The position numbers and the translations under genes are program-made. DNA of 32,015 bases from Anaerolineales bacterium. Lineage in GTDB: Bacteria > Chloroflexota > Anaerolineae > Anaerolineales > E44-bin32. Within the stretch, counting starts at the first letter, position 1. The number at the start of each line of letters is the position of its first letter. The notes under the pieces were generated by a model, which was not told where the DNA came from, did not search any database, and saw only the letters and a list, made by a program, of their open reading frames with translations. Location of the stretch: contig JAFGNH010000067.1 in the NCBI GenBank assembly GCA_016927115.1, positions 1 through 32,015 of the forward strand. The letters run 5' to 3'. Below, in pieces: positions 1-8,401 of the stretch.

Positions 1-1
1 C

Positions 2-340
2 CCTTCCAAATTCAGTTCCCTGACCAAGTCCGGTGATTTCGTTGGTGCACTCAAGAAGGGGTTGATTTGCGAAGCTCCTGATTACAAACCGACCACAGAG
101 GGCATGCACGTCTACGAGGACAAGGATGGCAGCCCTGTAGTCGTCAATGAAAACGGCAAACCCGTCGACAGCCCCCCGGAAATCGTACAGGACCCGACCA
201 CCGGTAAATACTACTTCGTCACCGAGACTAACCCTTCCAAACTCAATTCCCTGGCCAAGTCCGGTGATTTCGCCGGTGCACTTAAGAAGGGGTTGATTTG
301 CGAAGCTCCTGATTACAAGCCCCCCTGGTGGAAGAAATAA
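2..340 (+). CDS. Repeat protein, C-terminal part only (5' end outside window)
   Basis: The reading frame is open from the left edge to a TAA at 338-340, so this is the 3' end of a longer gene. It holds one complete 77-residue repeat (bases 2-232) and the start of the next (from 233), nearly identical to each other. Each unit has a short helix-like stretch (SGDFxGALKKGLICEA) followed by a Tyr/Gly/Pro-rich module with NENGKPVDSPP and DPTTGKYYFV motifs. The protein ends in PPWWKK. The same module recurs six times in the downstream 909-aa protein, so the two genes are tandem paralogues. A start could be drawn at TTG 62, but the repeat continues upstream of it and no ribosome site is seen there, so I treat that as internal. 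I do not recognise the family and assign no function. Confidence 0.85.
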   Translation, partial: PSKFSSLTKSGDFVGALKKGLICEAPDYKPTTEGMHVYEDKDGSPVVVNENGKPVDSPPEIVQDPTTGKYYFVTETNPSKLNSLAKSGDFAGALKKGLICEAPDYKPPWWKK

Positions 341-364
341 TCTTCCCTTTTACATCACATACGA

Positions 365-398
365 TCCTGCCCGGGTTTTATCGAAACACCGGGCAGGA
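365..398 (+). terminator. Hairpin after repeat gene, possible terminator
   Basis: A perfect 10-bp inverted repeat (TCCTGCCCGG / CCGGGCAGGA) lies 25 bases after the stop codon of the upstream gene. Further pairing is possible in the loop (GTTT with AAAC). No run of T follows, so it is not a standard intrinsic terminator. It may act as a 3'-end stabilising stem or with Rho. Confidence 0.45.
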
Positions 399-789
399 AT
401 CTGCCTGGAACAGGTAGAGGAGCACATAGTAGCCAGAAAATTCTCAGAGAACTCACCGTGCAATATTATTCAGGAGGTGTGTCCGCTGTGCCTCCTGTCC
501 TTCATACCCCCTTATTCAACCTTCCTTGCCATGATTAGATATTAAACAAGCCCCGGCATAAGAACAGTCGATAATAATACTTGCCTCCATTACAGGTACT
601 CATTTCAGGATTTATCTTTCAGTAAACACGGCTGGTATTTCCTGTTATCTCCCATGAGGAGCTGTCTGCCCGATTCGATGTATCCGATTTCCACTCATTC
701 CGGTAAAGAGCCAGGCACTGTTAAACGATTCTTTTTTGAATAACTATGGCATTATTCTGCTCTGAATTTACTGCGGAACGATTATACGA

Positions 790-818
790 TTGACACAAGT
801 ATTTCCTTCTTGTATTAT
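790..818 (+). promoter_or_regulatory. Sigma70-type promoter of the 909-aa repeat protein
   Basis: TTGACA at 790-795 and TATTAT at 813-818 are separated by exactly 17 bp. This is a full -35 match and a near-full -10 match. Transcription would begin near 825, leaving a 5' leader of about 107 nt before the ATG at 932. It is the best-matching promoter in the window and suggests strong housekeeping expression. Confidence 0.7.
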
Positions 819-931
819 GGTTGTAACAAATTAGTATACAGGTGAGTGATCATCTTACATAGCATTACGCACTTCTTCTTCACCTCCGTCGGAAGAAACC
901 ATTTGATATTCCCCGAAAGGAGTGTAGTGCC

Positions 932-3661
932 ATGTCTGATGATATGTCTGAAGTGCGCGAAACAAACCCCGAAGCCAGAGAACAAACGGAAAACAGAGAG
1001 GAAACCGCTCTTGAGGATTCAACCGTAAATCCCGGTAGTCGTATAGAGCAAACCCAGAATTTCAGTACAGCTGAAGCAATTGAAACGGCACTTTCAACTT
1101 CCATTGAAAATACCCTGGCACCGGCTGCTGAAGTTACATCACAAACGAGAAATAACTCGGAGCCACTGATTGAAACCGTAACAGTACCAGCCTCTTCCGG
1201 TGAAAATGTCAGCGCCGTACCCACCAACCTCCCTGACACGGTCGCCATGCAGGCCGAAGAAGCACCCACCACTCTCTTCAGCGATGCAGGTACCACACCC
1301 GTCAACCCGCCCAACCTTGTTGAAAGCCAGGTTGAAACCAGCCCTGTTTTACAGGAACTGGTAAGCGAAGATCCCGATCACGGCCCCAATCCTATCGGAG
1401 AGGCAGGCGAAAATGTCAGCGCCGTACCCACCAACCTCCCTGACACGGTCGCCATGCAGGCTGAAGAAGCACCCACCGTTCTCTTCAGCGATGCAGGTAC
1501 CACACCTGTCAACCCGCCCAACCTTGTTGAAAGCCAGGCTGAAACCAGCCCTGTTTTACAGGAACTGGTAAGCGAAGATCCCGATCACGGCCCCAATCCT
1601 ATCGGAGAGGTAATAGTCCTGGATCTTCCCGAGGTATCCTCCTTCGGCGAAGATGTCACTGAAACCGCTATCAACCTATCAGGTTTGGTTGAGAGTCAGG
1701 CTGAGTCCAGCCCTGTATTGCAGGAACTGGTGAGCGAAGTCCTCGATTACAGCTCCGATCCAATCGTGGAAAAAATTACGCTGGAAGACTCTACCGAGTT
1801 CTCCCCGGTTGAATACGTCAACGGTGCACCCGCCAACCTTCCCGACACCGTCGACCTGCAAGCTGAGAAGGCACCCGCTTCTCTCCACAGCAATATCGGT
1901 GCCACACCCATTATCCCGTCCGGACTGCAAGAGGCACAGACGGAAAAAGGTCCAGCTGAAAGCGAAAGCAGTGCACCACCTGAAGGGGAAGGAATGCCCG
2001 CACCCCCACTGCCCAGCCCGGAAAATGAGCCGGCCGAGCCCACCTCTATTGAAGAGGCGATAGCGGTGCTGGAGCCAGAGGATTCCGAACCTGCTGATGA
2101 AGAGCTGGATGAGAAAATGAGGCAGGAATTGATGGAGAAATGGGAAACTGAAATGGACGACCTGAAGGCTCAATATCTCCCATTATATAATTCCGAAAAG
2201 CCGTATGTATACCTGGACAAGGAAGGAAATGCCACACTGGTGAAAGAATCCGGCGAACCGATTGAAAACCCACCCCAGATAATTTATTTTGAAGGGAAGT
2301 ACTATTGCTATTTTCCAGGGGAAGAGATACCTATCGGGGCGGAAGGTGCTGTAAATGATGAACATGATCTTTGGTTGCATGAACTTCCGTACTACTCACC
2401 CATTACTGAAGACGTGTACATTTACACAAGCCAGGATGGCAGCACAGTTGTAGTTTATGACAACGGCATACCTGTTGAGAGCCCACCACAACTTATCCAG
2501 GACCCATCTTCAGGAAAATATTACTTTATCAATTACTATGCTCCGGCTGCCAGCGTTTTTGAAAGCTTCCTCACCTCCGGCGATTTCGCCAGTTTTCTCA
2601 GCCAGGGTTATATCGTTGAAGCATCGGGCTATCAGCCCCCCACTGAAGGTTTGCAGGTTTATACCGGACATGATGGCAGCCTGGTTGTGGTCGATGAAAA
2701 CGGTAAACCCGTCGACAGCCCGCCCGGAGTCGTCCAGGACCCGGAAACCGGGAAATTCTACCTCATCCCAGATTTTGACCCTTCATTAACTGATCCGGTT
2801 ACTGGGGGTATGAACTGGCAAAATTTTGCCGACGCAGTCGCCAGTGGTTCTATCCAGGAAGCTCCCGGTTATCAACCCTCCACACAAGGCCTGCAGGTTT
2901 ATACCAACCAGGACGGCAGTGTTATGGTGGTCGACGAGAATGGCAAAACTGTCGACTGCCCACCTGGAGTTATCCGGGATCCAAACACCGGTAAGTACTA
3001 CTTCGTCACAGGAAGTTACCCCGGTATGGAGTCGCCTGGCATCTATGACCCTTCCGGAGAGGTTAACGAGATAGATTTCATAGATGCAATCGCTTACGGT
3101 ATCCTTGAAGAAGCTTCCAGTTATACCCCTTCCACCGAAGGCCTGCAGGTTTACACCAGCCAGGATGGCAGTATGGTGGTGGTTGATGAAAATGGCAAGG
3201 CTGTTGACCACCCTCCTGCCATCTACCTGGATGCCGAGACCGGAAAATATTACCTGGTCGCAGATCCAGACATCAATATCATTGGCCCTGACGGTGCCAT
3301 CAACTGGCCCGATCTGGAAGATGCAATGGCAAATGGTTCCATTCAGGAAACCTCCGGGTACATTCCATCGACCGCCGGCCTGCAGATCTACACCGGCGAG
3401 GCCGGCAGCACTGTAGTCGTCGATGAAAACGGCAAACCTGTTGAATGCCCACCTGCCGTCATTCAGGATCCTTCTACCGGAAAATATTATTTCATCACAG
3501 AAACCGACCCGGGCAAGCTTTCCACATTAACCAGCGGGAATTTCGCCAGTGCCATTGCCAATGGTGTTATCCAGGAAGTCCCGGAATTTGATGCACCACT
3601 TTGGTACAAAGCCTGGTTATTTTTTCAATCGTATCCGGATATGGAGAATCCCTATATTTGA
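932..3661 (+). CDS. 909-aa acidic repeat protein of unknown function
   Basis: The ATG is preceded by a good ribosome site (AAAGGAG, about 917-922). No signal peptide or membrane segment is visible; the N-terminus is acidic and polar, so the product looks cytoplasmic unless exported by another route. Residues 1-400 are Pro/Glu/Ala/Thr-rich and contain a 69-residue repeat in two near-identical copies (about 90-158 and 159-227) followed by degenerate copies. Residues from about 419 onward hold six copies of the module also found in the gene at 1-340, starting near residues 419, 487, 567, 647, 731 and 810. The core reads VYTxxDGSxVVVDENGKPV, then a PP pair and DPxTGKYYF. Between modules sits a short helix-like segment ending GxIxEA. 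The aromatic and Pro pattern is faintly reminiscent of OCRE or WW-type modules, but I cannot claim homology. Function unknown. Confidence 0.9.
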   Translation: MSDDMSEVRETNPEAREQTENREETALEDSTVNPGSRIEQTQNFSTAEAIETALSTSIENTLAPAAEVTSQTRNNSEPLIETVTVPASSGENVSAVPTNLPDTVAMQAEEAPTTLFSDAGTTPVNPPNLVESQVETSPVLQELVSEDPDHGPNPIGEAGENVSAVPTNLPDTVAMQAEEAPTVLFSDAGTTPVNPPNLVESQAETSPVLQELVSEDPDHGPNPIGEVIVLDLPEVSSFGEDVTETAINLSGLVESQAESSPVLQELVSEVLDYSSDPIVEKITLEDSTEFSPVEYVNGAPANLPDTVDLQAEKAPASLHSNIGATPIIPSGLQEAQTEKGPAESESSAPPEGEGMPAPPLPSPENEPAEPTSIEEAIAVLEPEDSEPADEELDEKMRQELMEKWETEMDDLKAQYLPLYNSEKPYVYLDKEGNATLVKESGEPIENPPQIIYFEGKYYCYFPGEEIPIGAEGAVNDEHDLWLHELPYYSPITEDVYIYTSQDGSTVVVYDNGIPVESPPQLIQDPSSGKYYFINYYAPAASVFESFLTSGDFASFLSQGYIVEASGYQPPTEGLQVYTGHDGSLVVVDENGKPVDSPPGVVQDPETGKFYLIPDFDPSLTDPVTGGMNWQNFADAVASGSIQEAPGYQPSTQGLQVYTNQDGSVMVVDENGKTVDCPPGVIRDPNTGKYYFVTGSYPGMESPGIYDPSGEVNEIDFIDAIAYGILEEASSYTPSTEGLQVYTSQDGSMVVVDENGKAVDHPPAIYLDAETGKYYLVADPDINIIGPDGAINWPDLEDAMANGSIQETSGYIPSTAGLQIYTGEAGSTVVVDENGKPVECPPAVIQDPSTGKYYFITETDPGKLSTLTSGNFASAIANGVIQEVPEFDAPLWYKAWLFFQSYPDMENPYI
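1199..1612 (+). repeat. Two near-identical 207-bp direct repeats inside the gene
   Basis: Bases 1199-1405 and 1406-1612 differ at only a few positions and encode the same 69-residue Pro/Glu-rich unit (GENVSAVPTNLPDTV onward). The spacing is exactly 207 bp, so the frame is kept. Near-identity at the DNA level points to recent duplication or ongoing homogenisation. Confidence 0.9.
2186..3600 (+). repeat. Array of six degenerate protein modules
   Basis: Six units begin at about 2186, 2390, 2630, 2870, 3122 and 3359, giving spacings of 68, 80, 80, 84 and 79 codons. Most units have a VY-x3-DGS start, a VVVDENGKPV strand, a PP pair and a GKYYF end; the first unit is the most divergent. Units are similar in protein but diverged in DNA, so they are older than the N-terminal 207-bp repeats. 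Confidence 0.85.
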
Positions 3662-3809
3662 TTACGGTTGGCATTTGGCGGGTGCAGATCGTTCTATCAC
3701 ACCGGCCTCGTTCAACCGCCCGTAATTCCCGCAGCATTGCTGCCGGTGAGGCCCGCCCACTGGCACTATCCACCAGCGGAAGAGCCTGCGAGGAGGCACA
3801 GTTCTTTGT

Positions 3810-3834
3810 CCCGGATGCTTCCGGCTCATCCGGG
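3810..3834. terminator. Hairpin between convergent genes
   Basis: An 8-bp inverted repeat (CCCGGATG at 3810-3817, CATCCGGG at 3827-3834) with a 9-nt loop lies between the convergent ends of the repeat-protein gene and the DUF1028 gene. No T-run follows on either strand, so a terminator role is only inferred from position. The rest of 3662-3942 holds no gene I can support. Confidence 0.35.
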
Positions 3835-3942
3835 GTAACACGAATTGTTATTTGTTGCTTTAAGGCATTTTTTAATACCCCGGCGTTACCGGGCTCAATA
3901 CTATCTTGCCGAACCAATACAGCGGGGCATCGTGGGATTTAA

Positions 3943-4893
3943 TCACTTCTTGATCTGGCCCAGCAGCTCCTGCACAGCTCCTTCCCGCTTCATAATTCCG
4001 GTTGGTTCCAGCCGTCGCAGCAGTTCCAACCAGTCCATGCGATTTTCCGTGTTTTCCAGCATTTCCCTCAACAGAGCCGCCGCACCAGGAGTATCAGCAG
4101 GTTCATCAGCCAGCGCCAGAGCCTGCCAGTAGGCCAGCTCCTCCAGCTCCGGTGCCATCGCCCGCGCCCGAGCCCATACCTCCAATGCTGAGGCTTTCTC
4201 TCCAGCGGTAAGCAGATCGTTCCCGGCATCGGAAAGCAGCTGCGCCCGGCGCAGACGCACCAGCCGCCCCAGCTCCAGCAGCGGCTGCTCGCTTTCATCC
4301 ACACGCACATCATACACCGCCCGTACTTTTGCCTCCCCTTCAGATGTGTGTGTTTCCCCGGAGACAATCTTCAGCGCAGCCGACTGCATTCCGCGGATGT
4401 CGCCGCCTTCCTGCTGCGCAGCCTGCAGAGCTGCCATCAGTTTCCCTGCGAAATCCTCTTTCGACGCCATGTAAGCCCTGGCCATCGCCGACACCACCTG
4501 GTCCGAGAGCATCATGTTCGCCTGCACACTGAACCCATCACCGATGTGATGACCTGCATGCTTGATGCAGCGTTCACCGGTCCAGGCCGCACAACACCCC
4601 TGGGAATCCACAACAGCTGCCTGACGCAGTGACGGTTCCGGATCCGATGCTACCAGTGCTGCCAGCACCTTCTGCGCAGCTACACCCTCACGCAGCATCC
4701 GCAGGCCAAGCGGCCCAAAGTGGACATTGGTCAGCGACTGTGTAGCCACTGCCCCCACCCCGGCTTCCAGCCACGGTACCGCGCTGCCAACACACATCTG
4801 GTGCGTCTGCACGGCCACGCCAAAGTTCCCGCTCTCTGGATCCCGCGCAACGATACTGTATGTGGTATTGAGTCCACCCTGTCGGATTTCCAT
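3943..4893 (-). CDS. DUF1028 family protein (Ntn-hydrolase-like)
   Basis: The 316-aa product opens with the family hallmark TYSIVARDPESGNFGVAVQT and continues with VGAVATQSLTNVHFGPLGL, HHIGDGFSVQANMM and a central Ala-rich helical stretch. These fit DUF1028, a family with an Ntn-hydrolase-like appearance whose substrate is not established. The roughly 220-residue core is followed by a C-terminal helical extension (about 225-316, with LLTAGEKASALEVWARA) resembling tetratricopeptide-type helices. The ATG at 4891-4893 has GGAGG seven bases upstream. There is no signal peptide. The gene stands alone, convergent with the repeat-protein gene. Confidence 0.85.
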   Translation of the reverse strand: MEIRQGGLNTTYSIVARDPESGNFGVAVQTHQMCVGSAVPWLEAGVGAVATQSLTNVHFGPLGLRMLREGVAAQKVLAALVASDPEPSLRQAAVVDSQGCCAAWTGERCIKHAGHHIGDGFSVQANMMLSDQVVSAMARAYMASKEDFAGKLMAALQAAQQEGGDIRGMQSAALKIVSGETHTSEGEAKVRAVYDVRVDESEQPLLELGRLVRLRRAQLLSDAGNDLLTAGEKASALEVWARARAMAPELEELAYWQALALADEPADTPGAAALLREMLENTENRMDWLELLRRLEPTGIMKREGAVQELLGQIKK

Positions 4894-5390
4894 GGATCGC
4901 CTCCTCCAATAAGTAAAGAGTCCATTATTCTAACTACAAGTTAGCCACCTGAAATTGATTCTATTACATCTTAAACCCGGAAGGGTCTTTTTCAGCGGAA
5001 AACGCCAATCCTCGCATAATTGCACCGTAGGTGCTTGGATAAGCTATTACAACTTTCCGGTGTAGAGAGTGTTCGAAAACCATCTCTACGCGGACAAGCA
5101 ATTGCACATCTGGTCCGCTCCATCAGTGGAGCACCTTGCGGGATGATTCTGCCAGCCAGGAAAATAAACAGCGAAGGGGGAACACCCAGCTCCCTGCTTT
5201 GATCTGAAAAGTTCGACAGTAGAAGTTATTCCGGAAGTTGGAAAACAGCCGATCCCCTTGCTGATAGCCTTTCCCAACCGTATCTATAAAAAATGAACCG
5301 GCTCCTGATCCATGCAAGTGAGCCGGTTCATTGCTTCCGTGTGCCCGGAAGTATATAACTGATGATTTACTAATCTACTTTATCAGATTT
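4894..5390. other. Intergenic region, no gene seen
   Basis: About 500 bp between the DUF1028 start and the end of the PKD-protein gene. It contains a 7-bp hairpin at 5062-5068/5083-5089 (GTAGAGA / TCTCTAC) and the terminator at 5288-5332. Short open frames exist, but none has a ribosome site with recognisable protein features. Confidence 0.6.
5288..5332 (-). terminator. Intrinsic terminator of the PKD-protein gene
   Basis: A perfect 13-bp stem (5292-5304 with 5320-5332; AATGAACCGGCTC arm) with a 15-nt loop. Read on the minus strand, the stem runs into a six-T tract (A-run at 5288-5293 on the plus strand). It lies about 60 bp past the stop codon of the minus-strand gene ending at 5391. Confidence 0.9.
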
Positions 5391-7031
5391 TCAGTTATCA
5401 TGCAAAATTTTACGAACACACTGCCAATCAGAGTTGCACTCGCCATTGAAGAGTGCCCAGACATTGTCGATTGAAACACTGTACTGCGAGGCATACCGCT
5501 CAGCGGTCCGCTGATCCTTATCATCCGTCGAGGTATCTTCATCAGCCGGATCAGCAGCTCCATCGCGCAGCTGACTGCGAACACACGGCCAATCACACTC
5601 TGACGAATAAAGGGCAGTAACCTCTTCCACGCTGCAGTCATACTGGCGGGCAAGCTGCTCGGCTGTGCGCTGGTCCTTGTTTTCCTGAGAAGATGGATTC
5701 CCCTGCGCATGATCCGGTGTTTCAGACTGATCTTCGTCTCTCTGTGCCTCTTCCGCCAGGTCGCGTGTTTCCTTATGCATCTCACCCCAGCTGGTGCCGG
5801 CTGCATGCTGCTCCAGTACAACTGTCAACTCCAGTCCGGTCCGGTCTGCAAACGAAACGGCCTGCTTGATGTCCACCACGGAATACCCGGCTTCCATATA
5901 CGCGGTGAGATCCGCCTGTGTGAGACCGTACTCCTTGGCCAGCTTAAACAGCTGGTTCAGGTCACCTGTATTCAGGCCCTGGTCGATATACACCATCACA
6001 TCTTCGTAAGGAACGTCATACAGGGAAGCTGTTCTTACTGCCTGGCGAACATCCTTGATCTCGACATCTCCAGAGAGAACCGAACCCACCAGTGGTCCCA
6101 GTTCGAGATCCGCCATGGTATCACTCCAGCGATCCAGCTGCAGCAGAAGCCCCCACCCGGTTCCATCCAGATGCCAGTCCCGCACCTGTTCCCATGTGAG
6201 AGTTTCAAAATCCGAGACAAGGCGGTAGGCATGCCACATGCGGCCAAAACCAAGCTGTGAACCGGTCAGGTCTCCATTGAAGAAACCTTCAATCTGCTCG
6301 CAGGTGTAATCCTGTTCAACAAGCCCATCTGGAAGCAGTGCCAGAGCGTCTGCAATCCGAACTGCGGCTGGATGGCAGCTGCCATCATCCGCCGGCTCCT
6401 CTTCATTTCTCTCTTCAATAACAACCAGGAGTGTATCTGTATCCACAAAACCGCAGCTGTCGCTGACCCGGACAGCCGCCTGGTAGATTCCGGGTTCGGC
6501 GTAAACATGAATCTGCGGAACATCCACCGGGGCGCCTTCGAGCTCCCAGATACCATCGCCATCCAGGTCCCATTGCGCTGTTTTCGGGGAATTGCTGCCT
6601 GTTGCTTCGAGCAGAAACTCGACGTTAACACCGCCTTCCTGCCAGGTAAGAATCGGCGGGAAGGGCATACTATTCAGGGCAGCATCCACTCCCTCGAGCA
6701 GGATCTCGCCTTCAGAAGAGAGCACCGTCCCTGCCGCGTCTACTACAGTTACCGTCCATGCATACACACCCTCACCGGGATAGGTATACTCGAACTCCAG
6801 GGAAGTTGACTCCACATCCTCCTCCACCAGGCCTTCTCCGTCACCAAAAAGAATCTCGACCTGATAGGGAACAGCTGCGTCTGCTATCAATATGTCAAAC
6901 TGTGTTTTTATACAATCTATGCTGGGGGTTACTGTTATTTCCGGGAATAGTTGCTGTGCGAAAACAGGGACAGCAAAGAGAAGACACACCAACAGCAGCA
7001 CTAGAGTTCGAATAAAATGTCGATGCCTCAT
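5391..7031 (-). CDS. Secreted PKD-domain protein with helical C-terminal repeats
   Basis: I place the start at the ATG at 7029-7031 because CAGGAG lies five bases upstream and the product then begins with a clear signal peptide (MRHRHFIRTLVLLLVCLLFA, cleavage near VFAQQ). A TTG at 7064 would add 11 residues with no better site. The mature protein has two Ig-like PKD-type domains (about 30-115 and 130-205; the second has WDLDGDGIWE and YAEPGIYQAAVRVSDSCG). A helical region with loosely repeated YxVxxxDV units follows, then an acidic linker. Two copies of a ~50-residue motif close the protein (KDQRTAE, a YxxSxxxVxALxxxEC core, then CVR). Export is inferred from the signal peptide. Function unknown; a cell-surface or structural role is plausible. 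An intrinsic terminator follows. Confidence 0.85.
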   Translation of the reverse strand: MRHRHFIRTLVLLLVCLLFAVPVFAQQLFPEITVTPSIDCIKTQFDILIADAAVPYQVEILFGDGEGLVEEDVESTSLEFEYTYPGEGVYAWTVTVVDAAGTVLSSEGEILLEGVDAALNSMPFPPILTWQEGGVNVEFLLEATGSNSPKTAQWDLDGDGIWELEGAPVDVPQIHVYAEPGIYQAAVRVSDSCGFVDTDTLLVVIEERNEEEPADDGSCHPAAVRIADALALLPDGLVEQDYTCEQIEGFFNGDLTGSQLGFGRMWHAYRLVSDFETLTWEQVRDWHLDGTGWGLLLQLDRWSDTMADLELGPLVGSVLSGDVEIKDVRQAVRTASLYDVPYEDVMVYIDQGLNTGDLNQLFKLAKEYGLTQADLTAYMEAGYSVVDIKQAVSFADRTGLELTVVLEQHAAGTSWGEMHKETRDLAEEAQRDEDQSETPDHAQGNPSSQENKDQRTAEQLARQYDCSVEEVTALYSSECDWPCVRSQLRDGAADPADEDTSTDDKDQRTAERYASQYSVSIDNVWALFNGECNSDWQCVRKILHDN

Positions 7032-7102
7032 TTTAACTCCTGACTTCCCTCCCAAGTATATCAAGGTTAGATCGGATAGAATATGGGGAGATACCCATCA
7101 TC

Positions 7103-7116
7103 AGTACTTAGGTACT
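7103..7116. promoter_or_regulatory. Palindrome upstream of the PKD-protein gene
   Basis: AGTAC-TTAG-GTACT is a 14-bp palindrome about 72 bp upstream of the PKD-protein start. It could be an operator. I see no strong -35/-10 pair beside it, so support is weak. Confidence 0.25.
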
Positions 7117-7323
7117 ACTTATTCTCATTCCATATTCACGGCAGCAGCTGGTTACATGAAAGGCAATATACTTTTTAATCAGAGAACCTTTTCCACCACA
7201 GGAAAATACTAGTCCAGTAGAACACATGCTCCGGCAGCAATCCCCACAGGTGTCCAGCCAGCCGCCTACAGGCAATTAGCTGCAGCAAACCCGCCTTTCC
7301 CACGCGTCCGCTGTCGAGCGATC

Positions 7324-8250
7324 TTATGGGATTTCAATCACCGCTCCCAGCCCGGAAGAAAGGTAATGCTCGCCGTATGCTTCCTGAATTTGAAGCATGG
7401 CAGCCTCGCCGGTGCAGTGACTCGGCGCAGCATTCTGTACACCCATATCCCTGAAATCAGCAATGATTCCCTCCACTGTCGTCGCCGAGGCGCCCCCGAG
7501 ATGGAACCCCCCCATCACCAGGTACACTTCTCCCGCTACTGCTTCTTTTGCCTGTGCCACCATCCGGTTGGCGCCCGGATGTGCACAGCCAGTAACCACA
7601 ACAAGCCCCTGGCTGGTCTCGAGTACCAGGGCCTGCTCTGTAATCTCCCCCGTAACAGGACCCGAAGTATAAACTCCGTCAGTAATTTCCAGAGGGCTAT
7701 CCACAACAACCACCTCTGTTATTGCAGCTAACAACTGCTGGAATCCCTGTGGGAAATTGTCAAGCACATATGCGGGAGGTTGAACACCTGTACTCAGCAG
7801 CGCCGCAGTCCCGCCTATATGGTCGTTGTGCAGGTGAGAGAAAACAAGGTAATCCACACTTGTGGGATCAAGCCCCAGCTTTTCCATATTGCGCAGGAGG
7901 ATCTCACCATTCGTCCCTGTATCGAACAGGATCACTTCATCGCCGGTTTCGATATAGGCTGAAAAACCCCAATCTGTTTCCAGATCCGGGTTACCGGCGA
8001 TATTGTTGTATACAACAGTAATTCGTACAGGCTTCATAACTGGCTCCTCCGGAGTTACAGGTTGAAAGGGTTCCAATGTGGAAGTGGATAATTCTTCGGC
8101 AGAAGTATTCTCCGGCCTGAACAGATCAAGCGGAAAAGAAATCGACCGCATAGAGCGAGCACACGCCGTAGTGGCTGCCAGTACGATCGATAAGAGAAGC
8201 CACCACCGCAATACTCCCGAGCCGGATACTGGAGATGCTTCTTTCTTCAA
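7324..8250 (-). CDS. Metallo-beta-lactamase-fold hydrolase, probable lipoprotein
   Basis: The likely start is the TTG at 8248-8250, eight bases after AAAGGAG, giving a 308-aa product beginning MKKEASP. An upstream TTG at 8298 lacks a good site. A hydrophobic segment (WWLLLSIVLAATTAC) ends in a Cys at residue 30, a possible though non-canonical lipobox, so an exported membrane-anchored form is likely. The metal-binding motif SHLHNDHIGG (about residues 138-147) is complete, with later TGCAHPG and GGFHLGG motifs. This layout matches the MBL subgroup annotated as dihydropterin-ribofuranosylaminobenzene phosphate synthase-like. Substrate cannot be predicted. It follows the zinc-ribbon gene in the same direction but appears to have its own promoter. 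Confidence 0.88.
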   Translation of the reverse strand: MKKEASPVSGSGVLRWWLLLSIVLAATTACARSMRSISFPLDLFRPENTSAEELSTSTLEPFQPVTPEEPVMKPVRITVVYNNIAGNPDLETDWGFSAYIETGDEVILFDTGTNGEILLRNMEKLGLDPTSVDYLVFSHLHNDHIGGTAALLSTGVQPPAYVLDNFPQGFQQLLAAITEVVVVDSPLEITDGVYTSGPVTGEITEQALVLETSQGLVVVTGCAHPGANRMVAQAKEAVAGEVYLVMGGFHLGGASATTVEGIIADFRDMGVQNAAPSHCTGEAAMLQIQEAYGEHYLSSGLGAVIEIP

Positions 8251-8342
8251 CGTTCGCTCTCCTTTCAAAATACAGGAACCTTTGCCTTGTTGGGACAAGA
8301 CTGTATGCGCTCCTATGTGAATCAGCTGGAGTTGAATAACTC

Positions 8343-8372
8343 ACTATACCAAAACTGCAGCACTGCGGACAA
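8343..8372 (-). promoter_or_regulatory. Candidate promoter of the MBL-fold gene
   Basis: On the minus strand, TTGTCC (8367-8372) and TATAGT (8343-8348) are 18 bp apart. This would start a transcript near 8336, about 86 nt before the TTG start. The -35 match is partial. Confidence 0.35.
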
Positions 8373-8401
8373 ACCGAACCGGGAACAACACTGCTTCAGG
8401 T

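Larger units (their letters stand above)
341..931. other. Intergenic region between the two repeat-protein genes
   Basis: No convincing gene is visible. The region holds two hairpins: a 10-bp stem at 365-374/389-398 shortly after the upstream stop codon, and a 7-bp stem at 471-477/491-497. It also holds the promoter of the downstream gene at 790-818. The rest is AT-richer than the flanking genes and shows no other structure that I can support. Confidence 0.6.

Noticed and set aside
2..3600. The repeat array considered as CRISPR or non-coding tandem repeat
   Set aside because: Units are 200+ bp, keep the reading frame, and vary mainly at silent or conservative positions, so they are protein repeats.
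3601..3942. Plus- and minus-strand frames of ~110 codons between the repeat protein and DUF1028 genes
   Set aside because: They overlap gene ends, lack ribosome sites and have no family features.
5020..5202. 60-codon plus-strand frame in the gap before the PKD-protein terminator
   Set aside because: No ribosome site, no recognisable motif and it crosses a hairpin; nothing distinguishes it from chance.
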